NCBI RefSeq assembly: GCF_907164915.1
Contig: NC_061869.1
Coordinates: 16,531,125 to 16,595,124 of the forward strand
Direction of reading: 5' to 3'
Source: Impatiens glandulifera
Lineage: Eukaryota; Streptophyta; Magnoliopsida; Ericales; Balsaminaceae
Length of the DNA stretch: 64,000 nucleotides
The notes beneath the pieces are model-generated. The model was not told the DNA's origin and made no database searches. It saw only the letters and a program-made list of their open reading frames with translations. Position 1 is the first letter of the stretch. Each line of letters opens with the position of its first letter. The translations under genes and the position numbers were made by a program. This document shows, piece after piece, positions 23,824 to 35,339 of the stretch.

Positions 23824-24143
23824 ATGAGTAGTTGGAAGCGTATTTGGAAAACACCAGAGAAACTATCATTGCCATTTCAAAACATGCTAGCACAATCAAG
23901 TTATGACCGAGGGTCTGTCGCGGCGGACCAATGACTACTACGAATGTTAAATGTGAGGAGGATGCGAGACACATAGCGTTGGCATTGGAACAAATTCAAT
24001 TGAGGGATGCGGAAAGAGATCAATTGCTTACAGAAATTAAAGCGGACAGAGATCAAATGGCGCAAAAATTAGAGAATCTTGAACAACAAGTTGAATTCTT
24101 CAGGAGGCAGAATCAACCACCCCCTCCTCCCCCCATCTACTAA
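23824..24143 (+). CDS. Hypothetical short coiled-coil protein, in two overlapping frames
   Basis: After an intron-like 3' splice context (TTCAG) the ATG at 23824 opens a 36-codon frame (MSSWKRIWKTPEKLSLPFQN). It ends in ATGA, overlapping the ATG at 23931 of a 70-codon frame. That second frame is Glu/Gln/Arg-rich and predicted coiled coil (LEQIQLRDAERDQLL, KLENLEQQVEFFRR), ending in a Pro run. The two may once have been one frame. The short coiled-coil plus Pro tail resembles C-terminal parts of plant transposon-encoded proteins, but I cannot assign a family. Confidence 0.35.
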
Positions 24144-24364
24144 CTAGATTAACGTTTTTGAATAATTATTTGTAAACGTTTTCGTTCGATGTTTTGAATA
24201 ATTTGGTACGTTTTGAACTTTGTTTGGAATTATGAATTATAATTATCTTTTGGTTTATTAATGGGTTCATGAATATTTTTCTATATGTATTCGTTTGCCT
24301 TTATTTGAAAATTTTATTGAACATTTTCGATTACACTCTTGTCAAAAAAATAGAAAAATATGGT

Positions 24365-25700
24365 AATTGCGAAGGTTATTCAAACAACCCTCGATTTTAA
24401 CTTTCTAAAATTGGTAATTGCGAAAGTTTTCCAATAAACTTTCTCTTTTGACCCTTCTTAAAAAAATCTGAAAATTTTCTATGTGTTGGAAGGGTAATTA
24501 CGAAGGTTTATTGGAAAACTTTCTCTTTGAACCCTACCTTAAAAAAATCTAAAATTTTCTAAGTGTTGGGATGGGTAATTGCGAGGGTTTATTGGAAAAC
24601 CTTCGCTTTTGACCCTTCCTAAAAAAATATGAAATATTTATAAGTGTTAGGAAAGTGTAATTGCGAAGGTTTATTGGAAAACTTTCGCTTTTGACACTTC
24701 CCAAAAAAAATTGGAAAATATTCTAAGTGTTGGGAAGGGGTAATTGCGAAGTTTATTGAAAAACCTTTGCTTTTGACCCTTCCAAAAAAAAATCTGAAAA
24801 CTTTCTAAGTGTTGGGAAGGGATAATTGCGAAGGTTTATTGAAAAACTTTCGCTTTTGACTCTTCCTTAAAAAAACTGAAAATTTTCTAAGTGTTGGGAG
24901 GGGTAATTGCGAAGGTTTATTGGAAAACTTTTGATTTTGACCCTTCCATAAAAAATCTGAAAATATTTGAAGTGTTGGGAAGGGTTAATTGAGAAGGTTT
25001 ATTGAAAAACCTTCGCTTCTGACCCTTCCTAAAAAATCTGAAAATTTTTTAAGTGTTGGGAAAGGGTAATTGCGAAGGTTTATTGGAAAACTTTCGCTTT
25101 TGACCATTTCTAAAAAAAATCTGAAAATTTTCTAAGTGTTGGGAAGGGATAATTGCGAAGGTTTATTAGAAAACTTTCGTTTTTAACACTTCCCAAAAAA
25201 TTTGGAAAATATTCTAAGTGTTGGGAAGGGGTAATTTGGAAGGTTTAATGAAAAACCTTTGCTTTTGACCCTTCTTAAAAAAATCTGAAAATTTTCTAAG
25301 TGTTGGGAAGGGGTAATTGCGAAGGTTTATTAGAAAACTTTCTCTTTTGACACTTTCCAAAAAAAAATGGAAAATATTCTAAGTGTTGGGAAAGATAATT
25401 GCGAAGGTTTATTGAAAAACTTTCGCTTTTAACCCTTTCTTAAAAAAATCTGAAAATTTTCTAAGTGTTGGGAAGTGGTATTTACGAAAGTTTATTAGAA
25501 AACATTCTATTCTGACTCTTTCTTAAAAAAATCGGAAAAATATTTAAGTGTTAGGAAGGGGTTTTTGTGAAGGTTTATTGGAAAACTTTCACTTTTGACG
25601 TTTCCTTAAAAATCTAAAAAATTCTAAGTGTTAGGAAAGGGTATTTACGAAAGTTTATTGGGAAACTTTCGTTTTTGACCAATCCTAAAGAACATTTTGT
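24365..25700. repeat. Tandem array of about 17 hairpin units, period 80-83 bp
   Basis: Unit starts (AATTGCGAAGG or variant) lie near 24365, 24416, 24496, 24577, 24659, 24742, 24823, 24905, 24987, 25069, 25151, 25232, 25315, 25397, 25480, 25561 and 25641. Each holds a stem of about 10 bp (GCGAAGGTTT with AAACTTTCGC), then CTTTTGACCCTTCC, an A-run, and CTAAGTGTTGGGAAGGG. No coding sequence is present. Confidence 0.92.
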
Positions 25701-25704
25701 TTAA

Positions 25705-25790
25705 GGTCAGGACCGAGAGATATTTGATAATCTCTCGGTTTTGAATATAGGTATCGAGAGTTAATTAATTAACTTTCGGTATTCATTCCC
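25705..25790. repeat. Two different hairpins after the array
   Basis: ACCGAGAGAT...ATCTCTCGGT at about 25710-25741 and CGAGAGTTAATT...AACTTTCGGT at about 25753-25782 share the hairpin plan but not the stem sequence of the array. Confidence 0.7.
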
Positions 25791-25895
25791 TATTTTATTT
25801 GATTTTTTGCAATTTTTTGTCTAAACAATTTAGTCATATCAAATGTGTTATTTCTTAAGAATTAAAATGTATATGATTGTGTTTGATTATATAAA

Positions 25896-25922
25896 AAAGT
25901 ATATATATATATATATATATAT
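25896..25922. repeat. (TA)n microsatellite
   Basis: Pure TA dinucleotides. Confidence 0.95.
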
Positions 25923-26050
25923 GTTTGTGTTTGATGATAATAAGGTTGTGTGTAAAGTTTGATTGTAATGATGTATTGTGATTGTGTAATGTTTTAAGGA
26001 TATCAAATTTATTAAATTAATGTTGTTCAAGGTTATTATAAGGTGAAATG

Positions 26051-26182
26051 TCAATTAAATTAACAAATTATGTATTTGTAATACCGAAAATTAATGGTAT
26101 AACTTTCGGAAATAACTATCAAAACCGAAAGTTATACCATTAACTTTCGGTATTACCAATACATAATTTGTTAATTTAATTG
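26051..26182. repeat. Long inverted repeat, arms about 58 bp
   Basis: The left arm runs from CAATTAAATTAACAAATTATG to TATAACTTTCGG. The right arm runs from CCGAAAGTTATACC to CATAATTTGTTAATTTAATTG. They are separated by about 15 nt with few mismatches. Confidence 0.85.
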
Positions 26183-26439
26183 GGATTTCACTTTCTAATC
26201 TAGACTCCTAACTAATCTAATCAAGTGTGTGTTGTTTTTTAAAAATTAAGATTGTGTTTAATGTTAAAATATTTATGATTGTGTTTGATTATATAAAGAA
26301 GTGTATATGTATGTTTGTGTTTGATGATCATATGAATGTGTATAAAATTTGATCATATGAATTCTGTAATGTTTTAAGGATATCAAATGTGTTAAATTAA
26401 TGTTGTTCAAAGTCATTAGAAGGTGGAAAACCAATTAAT

Positions 26440-26735
26440 TTAACAATTTATAATTTATAATATCGAAAGTTAATGGTATAACTTTTTGTAATAATCATCA
26501 AAATTGAGAGATATACACAAATCTCTCGGTTTTATCTATTTAAAATTAATTGTACATCTGTCAAAACTGAGAGATTTAGACACATCTCTCAGAATTTAAA
26601 ATGATCAAACCCGAGAGATATGTCCAAATCTCTCGAAAATATGAATAATCAAAACCTAGAGTTATATGAAAACTCTTGGAATTATTCAATGATCAAAACC
26701 GAAACTTTCATAATAAACTTTCGGTAATGACCTGA
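26440..26735. repeat. Cluster of short hairpins with GAGAGAT and GAAAGTT stems
   Basis: At least five inverted pairs such as GAGAGATATACACAAATCTCTC and CGAGAGATATGTCCAAATCTC. They lead into a leader-like block at 26736. Confidence 0.75.
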
Positions 26736-27530
26736 TTAAAAAAATAAAACCCTCTTTTCTTTTCCCCGATTGCTTCCTCTCCTCTGTTTCTTCTCTCCGC
26801 AATTCCTTCTGCCTGCCCGCACCGCCTTCTGAAATAGATCGACGCCCTGAAGTTGAAGACGACGCCGCCCGAAGACGACGAAGTTGTCCCTGTCTCTCTC
26901 CCCAATAGATCGACGATCGCGCCTCCGCATTCAAGTCGTCGCCGCCTAAGGATTCAAGACGACACCGCCTTCAAGCCGTCTCCGCCTACAAATCATGTTG
27001 TCGCTGCTTTTCTCCACCTTCAGTTGCTGCTCTTCTCGCCGTCGGATCTACGGCCCGCCACCGCCGCCTTCCGCCTGCAGCTGCTACAACAAGGTTAGTT
27101 TTTTTATATTTTTAATTAGGTTAGTCTAAGTGTTAATATTAGCAGTTCTATATATGTTAATTAAAATTTAGGCTATAATTATGTTAGATTAGGTTTGATT
27201 GAGGTTCGATTTAGGTTAGATTTTGTTTGATTGAGGGTTTTGGTTAGATTTAGGTTAGATTTTGTTTTGAATATGTTAGAATTGTTAGTTAGATTTTATG
27301 AATATGTTTGAATTGTTGGTTATATTAGGTTTGATTTATGTTAGATATGGTTTGATTTTTTGGTTGATTTAGGTTAGATTTGATTTTGAATATGTTTGAA
27401 TTGTTGGTTAGATTAAGTTATATGTTATATATTAGGATGATTTGGTTACATTAATGAATATTTAGTTAGATTCATGAATATTTGGTTTGATTAAAATGAA
27501 TATTTGGTTTGATTAATGAATGTATATTTT
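26690..27530 (+). promoter_or_regulatory. Second leader-like block of region E
   Basis: The hairpin (GAAACTTTCATAATAAACTTTC) and GGTAATGACCT are followed by an A-rich TATA substitute (AAAAAAATAAAACCCTC), a pyrimidine-rich leader and a GC-rich CCGCC stretch to 27095. A GGTTAG-type donor context and a T/G-rich intron-like stretch follow. This parallels 23150-23822. No conserved protein is encoded; the 81-codon frame at 26853 is low-complexity. No downstream exon was found. Confidence 0.35.
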
Positions 27531-27539
27531 TTTTGAAAT

Positions 27540-28755
27540 CCCTAAATCTGTATCATTAAATTATACCCATAAAATTTAAATAAAATAAAAGCAGTAATTA
27601 GTATTATTGAAGGGAAATTAATATATTAACCAATAAATAGTGTTTGATGATTCTTTTAATTGTTATTTTAAATTCATCAAAATACAAGTAGTCAATAATA
27701 TACTTCATATGCGTCCCTCAATCTTCCTGTATTTTTATGAATTCCTTTGAAAGTTTATAAGATTGTGGTAGACTTTTGTGCGAGTATCAATATCTAAAAA
27801 AAAAAAGAAAAATCAAATTTAAACAATTAAGAATAATAATTCAACTGTTAACTAGCGCTTGATGTCTAAAAAAGGAACAAATCAAATATAAACAAGTTAA
27901 GAATAATAATTCAAATGTTAATTAGACCACCTCAAGCCTTTTATATATTGGACTTAGATTTCAATTTAAGTAAAAGTCTCCCTAAATATTTTGCGACAAT
28001 CATGCTTACATTTTTATAATAACTAGATCAAGAAAATTACATGTTACTAAGAAAATTATATAAATTCAAAAGTTAATTCATCAAAGCAGTCGATGAAAAA
28101 TAATCTGATTTTTGAAACAAATAATATATATATATTTGAGAAACCCATCGGACAAGTTCAGATGGTATAAGATATTCGTTTCGGAAAAAGATTATACTGA
28201 AGTGGAATGCTAAGTCGCCGAAGATAGGAGGTGTGTCGAGCCCAAGTCTTGAAAGAAAGATAATGAGAGGCTATATCGAAGTGATTATCGATAGAGTGGT
28301 CAAACAAAACTATTCTAATTTTTAACACAAACAATATAGATATATTAGAGATGTTTAGCAAACTAATCAAATCGTTATATTTTATGTTTTATTTCGGAAA
28401 CCATTTAACAAGTTTAAATGATAGAAGATATTCGGTTACACAAGGACCTAAACTCACCTGAGGGATTTTCTTTAAAATATTATACAATTTATTTGCAATA
28501 AAAATATATAATGCAATATTGAAACTTTTTCACAATTTTAAAATAAAAAAATTGCAAAAACATTTACACAAACACCATTCATCACACAACTAGGCTCAGG
28601 CCCTTTTTATTTATTTATGGCATTAACCATCTTTATTACCACATTTATATTTTTTTTCAAAATCATTTATAATTATCCACACATAACATCACACCCACTT
28701 TTAGGAAACCCGGTCCGAACCCGGTTTTAAATTATTATAAGCTTTTGGATGGCTA
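27540..28755. other. No gene recognised
   Basis: AT-rich sequence. A word around AAGTTCAGATGGTATAAGATATTCG (28153) recurs in diverged form near 28407; nothing else stands out. Confidence 0.6.
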
Positions 28756-28760
28756 ATTAC

Positions 28761-29375
28761 TTAATTATTGAGATGATGAGTATCAATATCCTTTGTCACG
28801 GCAATACATAAGTCCAACATGGAGGTGGGATCCTCTACATCCTCATTCAATTTTTCATATTCTGCTGTCCACGTCACCAAGTTGTTCTCTCCATGGGTCT
28901 CCACGTGGACAGTGAAGATGCATGTCTTATACAACTCCATTAGGTCACCTTCAATGATCTTAAAGCTCACTAATTTCTTCTCTTCATCTATTGCTTCTAT
29001 TCTCTGCTTTATCACCTTCTCCTTCCCATCTAATAAACATTTATTCACAAAATTTGTTATAATGAATAAATTATTCATAACTTATAAGCTAATGCTTGGA
29101 TGAATGAATCATAAGTCATAAGATATAGAATTTAATTCATAAGATAAAAAAAACATCAAAATTGAAAATGACCCATACTTACCTTGAGTGTAATTTCCGA
29201 CTAAGACAGAACCAACCGATCCCCAATCACCCTCGTGAAGGTCCACATTTTGGATTTTAGTAGGCGTTATGTTGGAGAGTTGGTGAAGCTTAAACCTAAA
29301 TATTTCATGAAACACATCTCCATGGGATTTGATCTCCACTTGTTTGACCAACTTTGATAACCCAATATGTGCCAT
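28761..29375 (-). CDS. Major latex protein-like (MLP, Bet v 1 superfamily) gene 1, two exons
   Basis: Exon 1 is 29375-29183 and exon 2 is 29029-28761 on the minus strand. The intron (29182-29030) begins GTAAGT and ends AG, splitting the codon for the Asp of H/Q-D-G-K. The joined frame is 153 residues, the normal MLP length (about 150). Family features are the MLP N-terminus (LSKLVKQVEIKS), the glycine loop LHEGDWGSVGS, DGKEKVIKQRIEAIDEEKK, an IEGDLMELYK block and C-terminal EYEKLNEDVEDPTSMLD. MLP proteins are cytosolic hydrophobic-ligand carriers linked to development and stress. The ligand of this one cannot be told. The frame is intact, so it is probably functional. Confidence 0.93.
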
Positions 29376-29436
29376 GATTGATAGATATATTATCTCTAAA
29401 TATTGATAGTGAATTTGTTGAATTGCTTTGGTGGTG

Positions 29437-29443
29437 ATTTATA
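29437..29443 (-). promoter_or_regulatory. TATA box of MLP gene 1
   Basis: TATAAAT on the minus strand, 61 nt before the ATG. It lies inside an upstream block of about 250 bp shared with MLP gene 2. Confidence 0.6.
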
Positions 29444-29599
29444 CAATTGATGTATCAACTGCTGACATATTAATATTTTTAAATAATATTAATGAGATTT
29501 GAACAAAAGCTTCATTTATAAATAAAAATTAAACCAATAATTTGAGCAATCTAATAAGATATTGTTTGGTTTGGGGTAATCTCATTTCCATAGTCAATT

Positions 29600-30895
29600 A
29601 AATCATTAAATATTATTTGTATATTTTATAATAATTTATTTAAATTAATCTATCTAATTAATTTATTTGTTTATTAAACAATTAGATTTATAATAAACTA
29701 TATCAGGATTTTATTTTAATAAATAAACCCAGATAATTTAAAGTATTTGATTAGATATAGCTGCTACCGTCCAGAAATAGCTGAGTCATATACGTGTCAT
29801 TAAAAATATGGTCGTGATTCATGTGATCATTAAATTACATTATTGTTCGGTTGAAATTTAATATATTAGGCATATTTTATTTTATTCATTTTTTTTATAA
29901 AGTAAGGAGAGCTTTTAAATTAAGACATATAAAAAAATGTCTGACTTAGTTACAAGAGATGAAAGAGACTAGATAGTTGAAATTTGATTTAGTTTTTAAA
30001 GTTGTATAATTTTACAACTTTTAAAAAAGACTAACAATTTTGATTTATTTAAAATTTAAAATTAATTATTTTTTAAAGATTTTTGAGTTTATAAATTATT
30101 TCAATTTATAATTTTACAAAATAAAGTGAATTGTAAAAAATAATAAATGTAATTGATTTTGAAACTATCATTATTTTTTAGGGTTATTTAGTTAGTATTG
30201 TTTTTTAAATTAATTTTATATTTAATTATATATGATAATAATATATAACTAATATTTTTTATAGTAAACTTTTAAGATTTAAAAAAACAAATCAATTTTA
30301 GAGTTTAAAAATGATCAACTTATTTACTGTATAAGGAAGAATATGAGTTATGAATATGTATTATACATTTTTCTCTTTATCATTTCAATATTAAATCATA
30401 TTTTGTTCAATATTTCAATTACTTCTAGAATTTCATAATTAGTTTTTTAAATTATTTCTTTTTATAAAAATGAGTTTTTAATATTTTTCTATTTTTAAAT
30501 ATAAACAAAGTTTTTGAGTATTTAAATTTAAAATATGATTTTATTTAAAATTATAAAATATTTTAAAAAAATAAATTAGTTAACACTTCATTTGAAACCA
30601 ACTAACATCAAAAATTTTATATATTTATATATATATATTTAAAATTAAAATATTATATAAATAATAAATACATTATTTTAAAATTATATAAATTCACATA
30701 CATTAGTATAATATTTTTACTAATCTTTTAATTTTGTAAATTTTAAATTAATAAACATATTTTAAAATTATATAAATTATGTGTATATATATTAATATGA
30801 AATACATATATAATTTTATATAATTTTAAATATGCATATTTAACATAGAGTTTGGGAGTTGGAAAGAACCAATAAAATTGAATAACTCTAATAAG
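29600..30895. other. No gene recognised; very AT-rich
   Basis: Runs of TTTAAA and ATATAT words without domains or clear repeats. Confidence 0.6.
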
Positions 30896-30900
30896 TGAAA

Positions 30901-33250
30901 ATTTTTTTTTGGAAATGGTTAAAACTATTTTATTAAAATCTTAAAAGTGGAGAGTTAGAAATCAAAATTAGACAAACCTTAGCTATGATTAAGAATGACA
31001 ATCAAAAGACTCTAAAAAAAATTGATTAGTAGTATTTATATATTTTAAAAATACAGAGATTATAAACAGAAAAGACTACATTCAAACCTAAAAATCACAG
31101 CCTAGGATATTCGCATGTCATTTATCTTCATTGAGAGACCTTCTTCCCTTCCTCTTCCTCTAACGATAAAAGGAGATTGTATTGAAGAGGATGATGATTA
31201 TTGTTGTTTCTCATTTTTAATTCTCTCTTTGTACGAGCCTGTTCTAATTTGATAGAAATAATTGTTTCTGAGAATTTTAGGGCTTTTACCTCTGTTATCT
31301 TCAACTTAAATTTATGTATTCTTGTTTTCCTTATCTTCAGCTTTAGCTTCAGACTCCACATCGGTTTTGGAATCTTCTTTATCGGTTTTAGAATTCTCTG
31401 TTTCAGCTTTGAAATTTAGGGTTTTTTATATTGAGTTTCCTTAACAACAACTTGAGGTTCATCTTCCATTTTAGGTCTAATCCTTTGCATTACAGAAAAT
31501 TTTCTTTTCCTTTTCACCTTGATTCCTTTACTTTCTTTCTTTTGTTGTTTTCCTTTTTCTTAGAATCCTTCTTGCTTTCTTTTACAAATGTTTGATCTTT
31601 GAGTTTAGCCTCCTCTATTTCCTTCTTTTTCTTTTCTGTTTCGTGACTTTTTTTACTCTTCTTCTTTAGCTTTATCACATTTATTGTGTAGAAAAGTGTT
31701 ACAAAAATCACATCTTTTTGGTTTCTATTCATAACTATGTCATTATGCTTTCCTTTTCTGTCAACAACTTCCATTTTCATTGGTAGGACACTCATAGGAT
31801 GCACTTCAATGTTAATTCTAGTAAAGGAGTAAGGACAAGTGCTCTCCTCCATCAGTTATTGAGTCCATATATAATGGTTTCCCAATTCTACTTGCAAATT
31901 AAGTGACTAATCGCTTCAGCATTGTACATATGGGCTGTAATGTTCCAGAGCTTGAACCAAAATTGGATAGTTTTCTTTGGTCTGCTCTGTAGATTCATCT
32001 CTTCTGACCACTTTTCCAAGTTCATGCAATTTGATCCTATGTAAGTATGCCCATTCTCCAAGATTTCTTTCAGATTTAAGCCATTTTTGAACTATATGAA
32101 GTAGAGGTCATGCATGTTTGCAGAAACTTTTTCAGGTCCCTTTTCTCCCCACTGTTTAATTAGAGCCTCTTTGGTAGTTCAGAATGATACTCTGTTTTTC
32201 CAATGAAGTTTCTAACCAACACAAACTTTCAGTCTTCAATACATTTCTCCTCTACTTTAGAAGACAGTTTAAATTCAAAAGGAGAGTTGAGTACCTCTAC
32301 CTTTACTTGGATATCACCCAAGTAGATTTTTCCTTTGTAGGCATGATCTTCAAATTTCTTTTCTAGTTTATTCTTCATTATACCTCGTTGACTTTCTATG
32401 TTGAATTACTCATGATAGTGTAGGTCTTGGTTTTGGGATCTTTCATTAACTCCTTCATTGAATTACTCTTGATTGCATTAACTGATTACATTTAAATATC
32501 TCCTCATATTATGTTTTCTTTAGTAAATTTCAGTCCTGAGATAATGAATATTGAGTTGGACTGTTATTTGTTGAACTTTCTCTTTACTGATTTGTGATTT
32601 CTCCCTTCTTAGCATGCATTAGGAGTTTGGTAATCAGGTGTTTAAGACTATACAAGTTGGCTCTTTCATTATAATCAACCTTCTAAATTCCTTTTTGCTT
32701 CCCCTCTTTTCTTGTCACATTTTCTTCAGAATTTTTAACAACAATTGGTTACTTACCTTTGCTACATTCCTATTTCCCCTGAATTATTTCTTCAGCAATT
32801 CTATCAAATTTTTTTCAGCTACGTCCCTTAAACCTTCTATCACAAATTCTTTGACTTCCTTATATTGCTTTTATTTCTTCCCATTTTAATGAAAAATAGA
32901 ATAAAGCAACAAAGAAGAGCAATTACAAAATAGTGTACACCAGAAACCCTAACTATACAAAACAGGGTAAATTAGAAACCCTAACATTCCAAACAAACTT
33001 TGTAGATGAATGACCGACCTAGAAATTAAAGTCGATATTGTGTTGTTCGTGCCGATTGTGTCGATTGTGTCAATCGTGCGCACGTTTGACAAACAACATT
33101 AAGCAACTAACAACGTGATCACAATAAGCGAACCGCAACTTTGATACCGTACAAATCGTGTCGATCGTATATTCGTTATGAGAGAATTTCCTGCCGAAAT
33201 TTTCGCCGAAAACCTAAAATCTCAAAACTTTTCTCTCTCTTCCTTTGTAT
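30901..33250 (-). mobile_element. L1-type derivative: 5' UTR, ORF1 and 3' UTR, no ORF2
   Basis: On the minus strand a 5' leader (about 33250-32885) is followed by a broken ORF1, then a 3' UTR of about 220 bp and a poly(A) (T-run at 30901-30910). No endonuclease or reverse transcriptase is present. The ORF1-tail to 3'-UTR junction is also present at 22262-22722 and the 3' tail again near 44650, so the deletion seems to have been inherited by several copies. Confidence 0.65.
31128..32884 (-). pseudogene. Broken L1 ORF1 (DUF4283 and zinc knuckle type)
   Basis: Starts at the ATG at 32884 (MGRNKSNIRKSKN, then a stop). The middle is heavily broken. A segment IEVHPMSVLPMKMEVVDRKG is the region before the knuckle. 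The knuckle is CDFCNTFLHNKC at 31677-31712. A long Lys/Glu-rich tail ends at 31128 with EEEEGKKVSQ. ORF1 proteins of plant L1 elements bind the element RNA. At least eight stops are present. Confidence 0.65.
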
Positions 33251-33558
33251 GGATGTTAAGTGAGAATTTAAATGAACCCATTTTTAACATTTTTAATAGT
33301 ACATATACAATGTAAATGAATTAATCATACAAATACTTAAAACTTTTTTCCTAGGCACAATATAAAAAAAAAAATCTTTAGATTTGCAACAGGTGGTTTG
33401 TAACAATATTTACTTTAAAACTGGTCATTAGTCATTATCTTAGTTTTATTCAAGAGGCTCGCAATTAAAACTGTAATTATATCAAATATATATTGCAAAT
33501 CAACCAATTGCAAATTTGCATTATCGAGTACAATACCGGTTCTCATATAATTTGCACT

Positions 33559-33571
33559 AAAACCCAAAATA
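33559..33571. repeat. Left target-site duplication of the L1 insertion
   Basis: AAAACCCAAAATA, identical to 35061-35073, directly before the first L1-derived base. Confidence 0.75.
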
Positions 33572-35060
33572 CTGCAAACTGTTGATTGAAAAGATAAAAA
33601 ATACGATATCTGGCTAGGTAGCGAAAAAACTTTTTTATGCAGGGAGGATCGAACTTATCAAAACCGTATTCATGAGCATAGTTGGCTACTAGGCGTAGCA
33701 GATGGTCATTCTGAAGAAGGTAATGAAGGAGCTCGACACGCTAATGAGGAACTTTATCTAGGGCAGTAGCAGAAGAGGGGGAAATAAAGTTAAATGGACC
33801 GCTCTCTATAAACCGAAGGACGAGGGAGGCATCGACTTGAAGAACTTTATCGAGTGGAACAAGGATCTCACTTTTAAGCATCTGTGGGCTTTGGAGCGCA
33901 ATTAGGAGTCACTATGGATCAAATGTGTGCATACGAGGTGTATGAAACATGAAACCAGTATCTGGACCTGCGAAATTCATGAAGGTATGAGCTGGTCTCA
34001 AAAAAATATTCTTAAACTAAGAAGCGATATTGCAGATCTTTATGACATCTAACTAGGGGACAGGAAATACACTCTATTTTGGCACGACCCCTGGTTCGAA
34101 AACCAGCATATCATCCATAAGGAGGAGTTTCAAAATACCCGTATCAGAAGGGACTACGCAGAAGCGAAAATTAGAGACATTAATGACGGGAATTGGGACT
34201 TACTCCTAAGAAAAATCCAAAATGACAGAGGATACTTAATCATATGAGTAACATACAACTACACGACAGACCGGATATTCATGAATGGAAAGTTGAGGAC
34301 AATGGGAAGCTGGTAACGAAGAAAATATGCGAGGTAACCCGGGAAAAAGCGTAGAAAGTAGAATTGGCTCCTCTTGTATGGTAAACGAAGATTATCCTTA
34401 CACACCATTTCATCCTTTGGCTCGCCTTCTGAGAAAGACTCAACACTCGTGATCATATCAGCAAGTATATGAGCATTCCAGACGTGAGCTGTCTTCTATG
34501 TAAAGGAAATGAAGAAACCATAGATCACCTATTCGGGAGTTTCTGTATTGCTTCGGAGCTTTGGGACAGATTCTATAAAGGTCTAGAGCTGATCAGTTTC
34601 CCGAACGAATGGAATGAAATCAAAGAAGCAGCACTACTCAAAGCCAAAAGAAATAGATTTGCTACAAGCGTGTTCAAGTGCGGCTTTGGAGCAGTGGTGT
34701 ATAACATTTGGCAAGAATGGAATGCAAGAGTATATGGCAGAACCCATAGGAGCGTTAAAGAGTTATGGAAAGATATTGTATCGGATTGCAGTGCCCTCGC
34801 GGGAACGTGGAGAAGAATTCCAAGCATGGAGCAGAACTAGAATATCTGTAAGAACTGGAATTTATCATTTTTTAAACTCACTAGAATTGAAAACATTGTA
34901 ATTAGATAATTCATTTACGTTTTTAGCTTTTTACCTTTTATTCAGAATGTTATGACTTCAAAATCATTTTAGGCCTATCTAGAATGATCTCCTAAACTCG
35001 TGGTTTTTTTCCCGTTTTGGAAATTTTTAATGAAATGACGGTAAGTCATTTTCCCAAAAA
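33572..35060 (+). mobile_element. 5'-truncated L1 insertion
   Basis: Contains only the last part of ORF2 (RT thumb to C-terminus) plus 3' UTR and an A-run, flanked by a 13-bp direct repeat. This is the usual outcome of incomplete target-primed reverse transcription. The same region occurs at 52512-53545 (minus) and 53550-54858 (plus). Confidence 0.85.
33580..34840 (+). pseudogene. C-terminal part of L1 ORF2 (RT end and zf-RVT)
   Basis: Broken frames read LFYAGRIELIKTVFMSIVGY (interrupted), VKWTALYKPKDEGGI, and LTFKHLWALERN with a stop, then WHDPWFENQ. The last open piece (34469-34840, 123 codons) carries the zf-RVT-type zinc motif CLLCKGNEETIDHLFGSFC and a Trp-rich end (IWQEWNARVYG). This zinc-binding region follows the reverse transcriptase in plant L1 ORF2. 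No activity is expected. Confidence 0.8.
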
Positions 35061-35073
35061 AAAACCCAAAATA
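35061..35073. repeat. Right target-site duplication of the L1 insertion
   Basis: AAAACCCAAAATA, identical to the left copy; directly after the L1 A-run. Confidence 0.75.
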
Positions 35074-35276
35074 ATGTAAAAAAAATCTTTTATTCGATAA
35101 AGTTGTAACTAACCATGGTTAAAAATATTTATACCCGATTAGTTTGCATTAACTTTTGCAAATGTATCCGCCTTGGGTTTGCAATATTCAATATGAATTA
35201 TATTCGAATGCTTAATATTTGAAAATGATGCAATACAATTTTCGGTAGTTTATGCAATTATTTCTTTAATATCTTT

Positions 35277-35279
<3 letters not shown>

Positions 35280-35332
<53 letters not shown>
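35280..35332. repeat. (TA)n microsatellite
   Basis: Pure TA dinucleotides, about 53 bp. Confidence 0.97.
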
Positions 35333-35334
<2 letters not shown>

Positions 35335-35339
35335 AAATT

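Noticed and set aside
26853..27098. 81-codon ORF rich in Pro and Arg
   Set aside because: Lies in a GC-rich leader-like block, and other frames and the minus strand are equally open.
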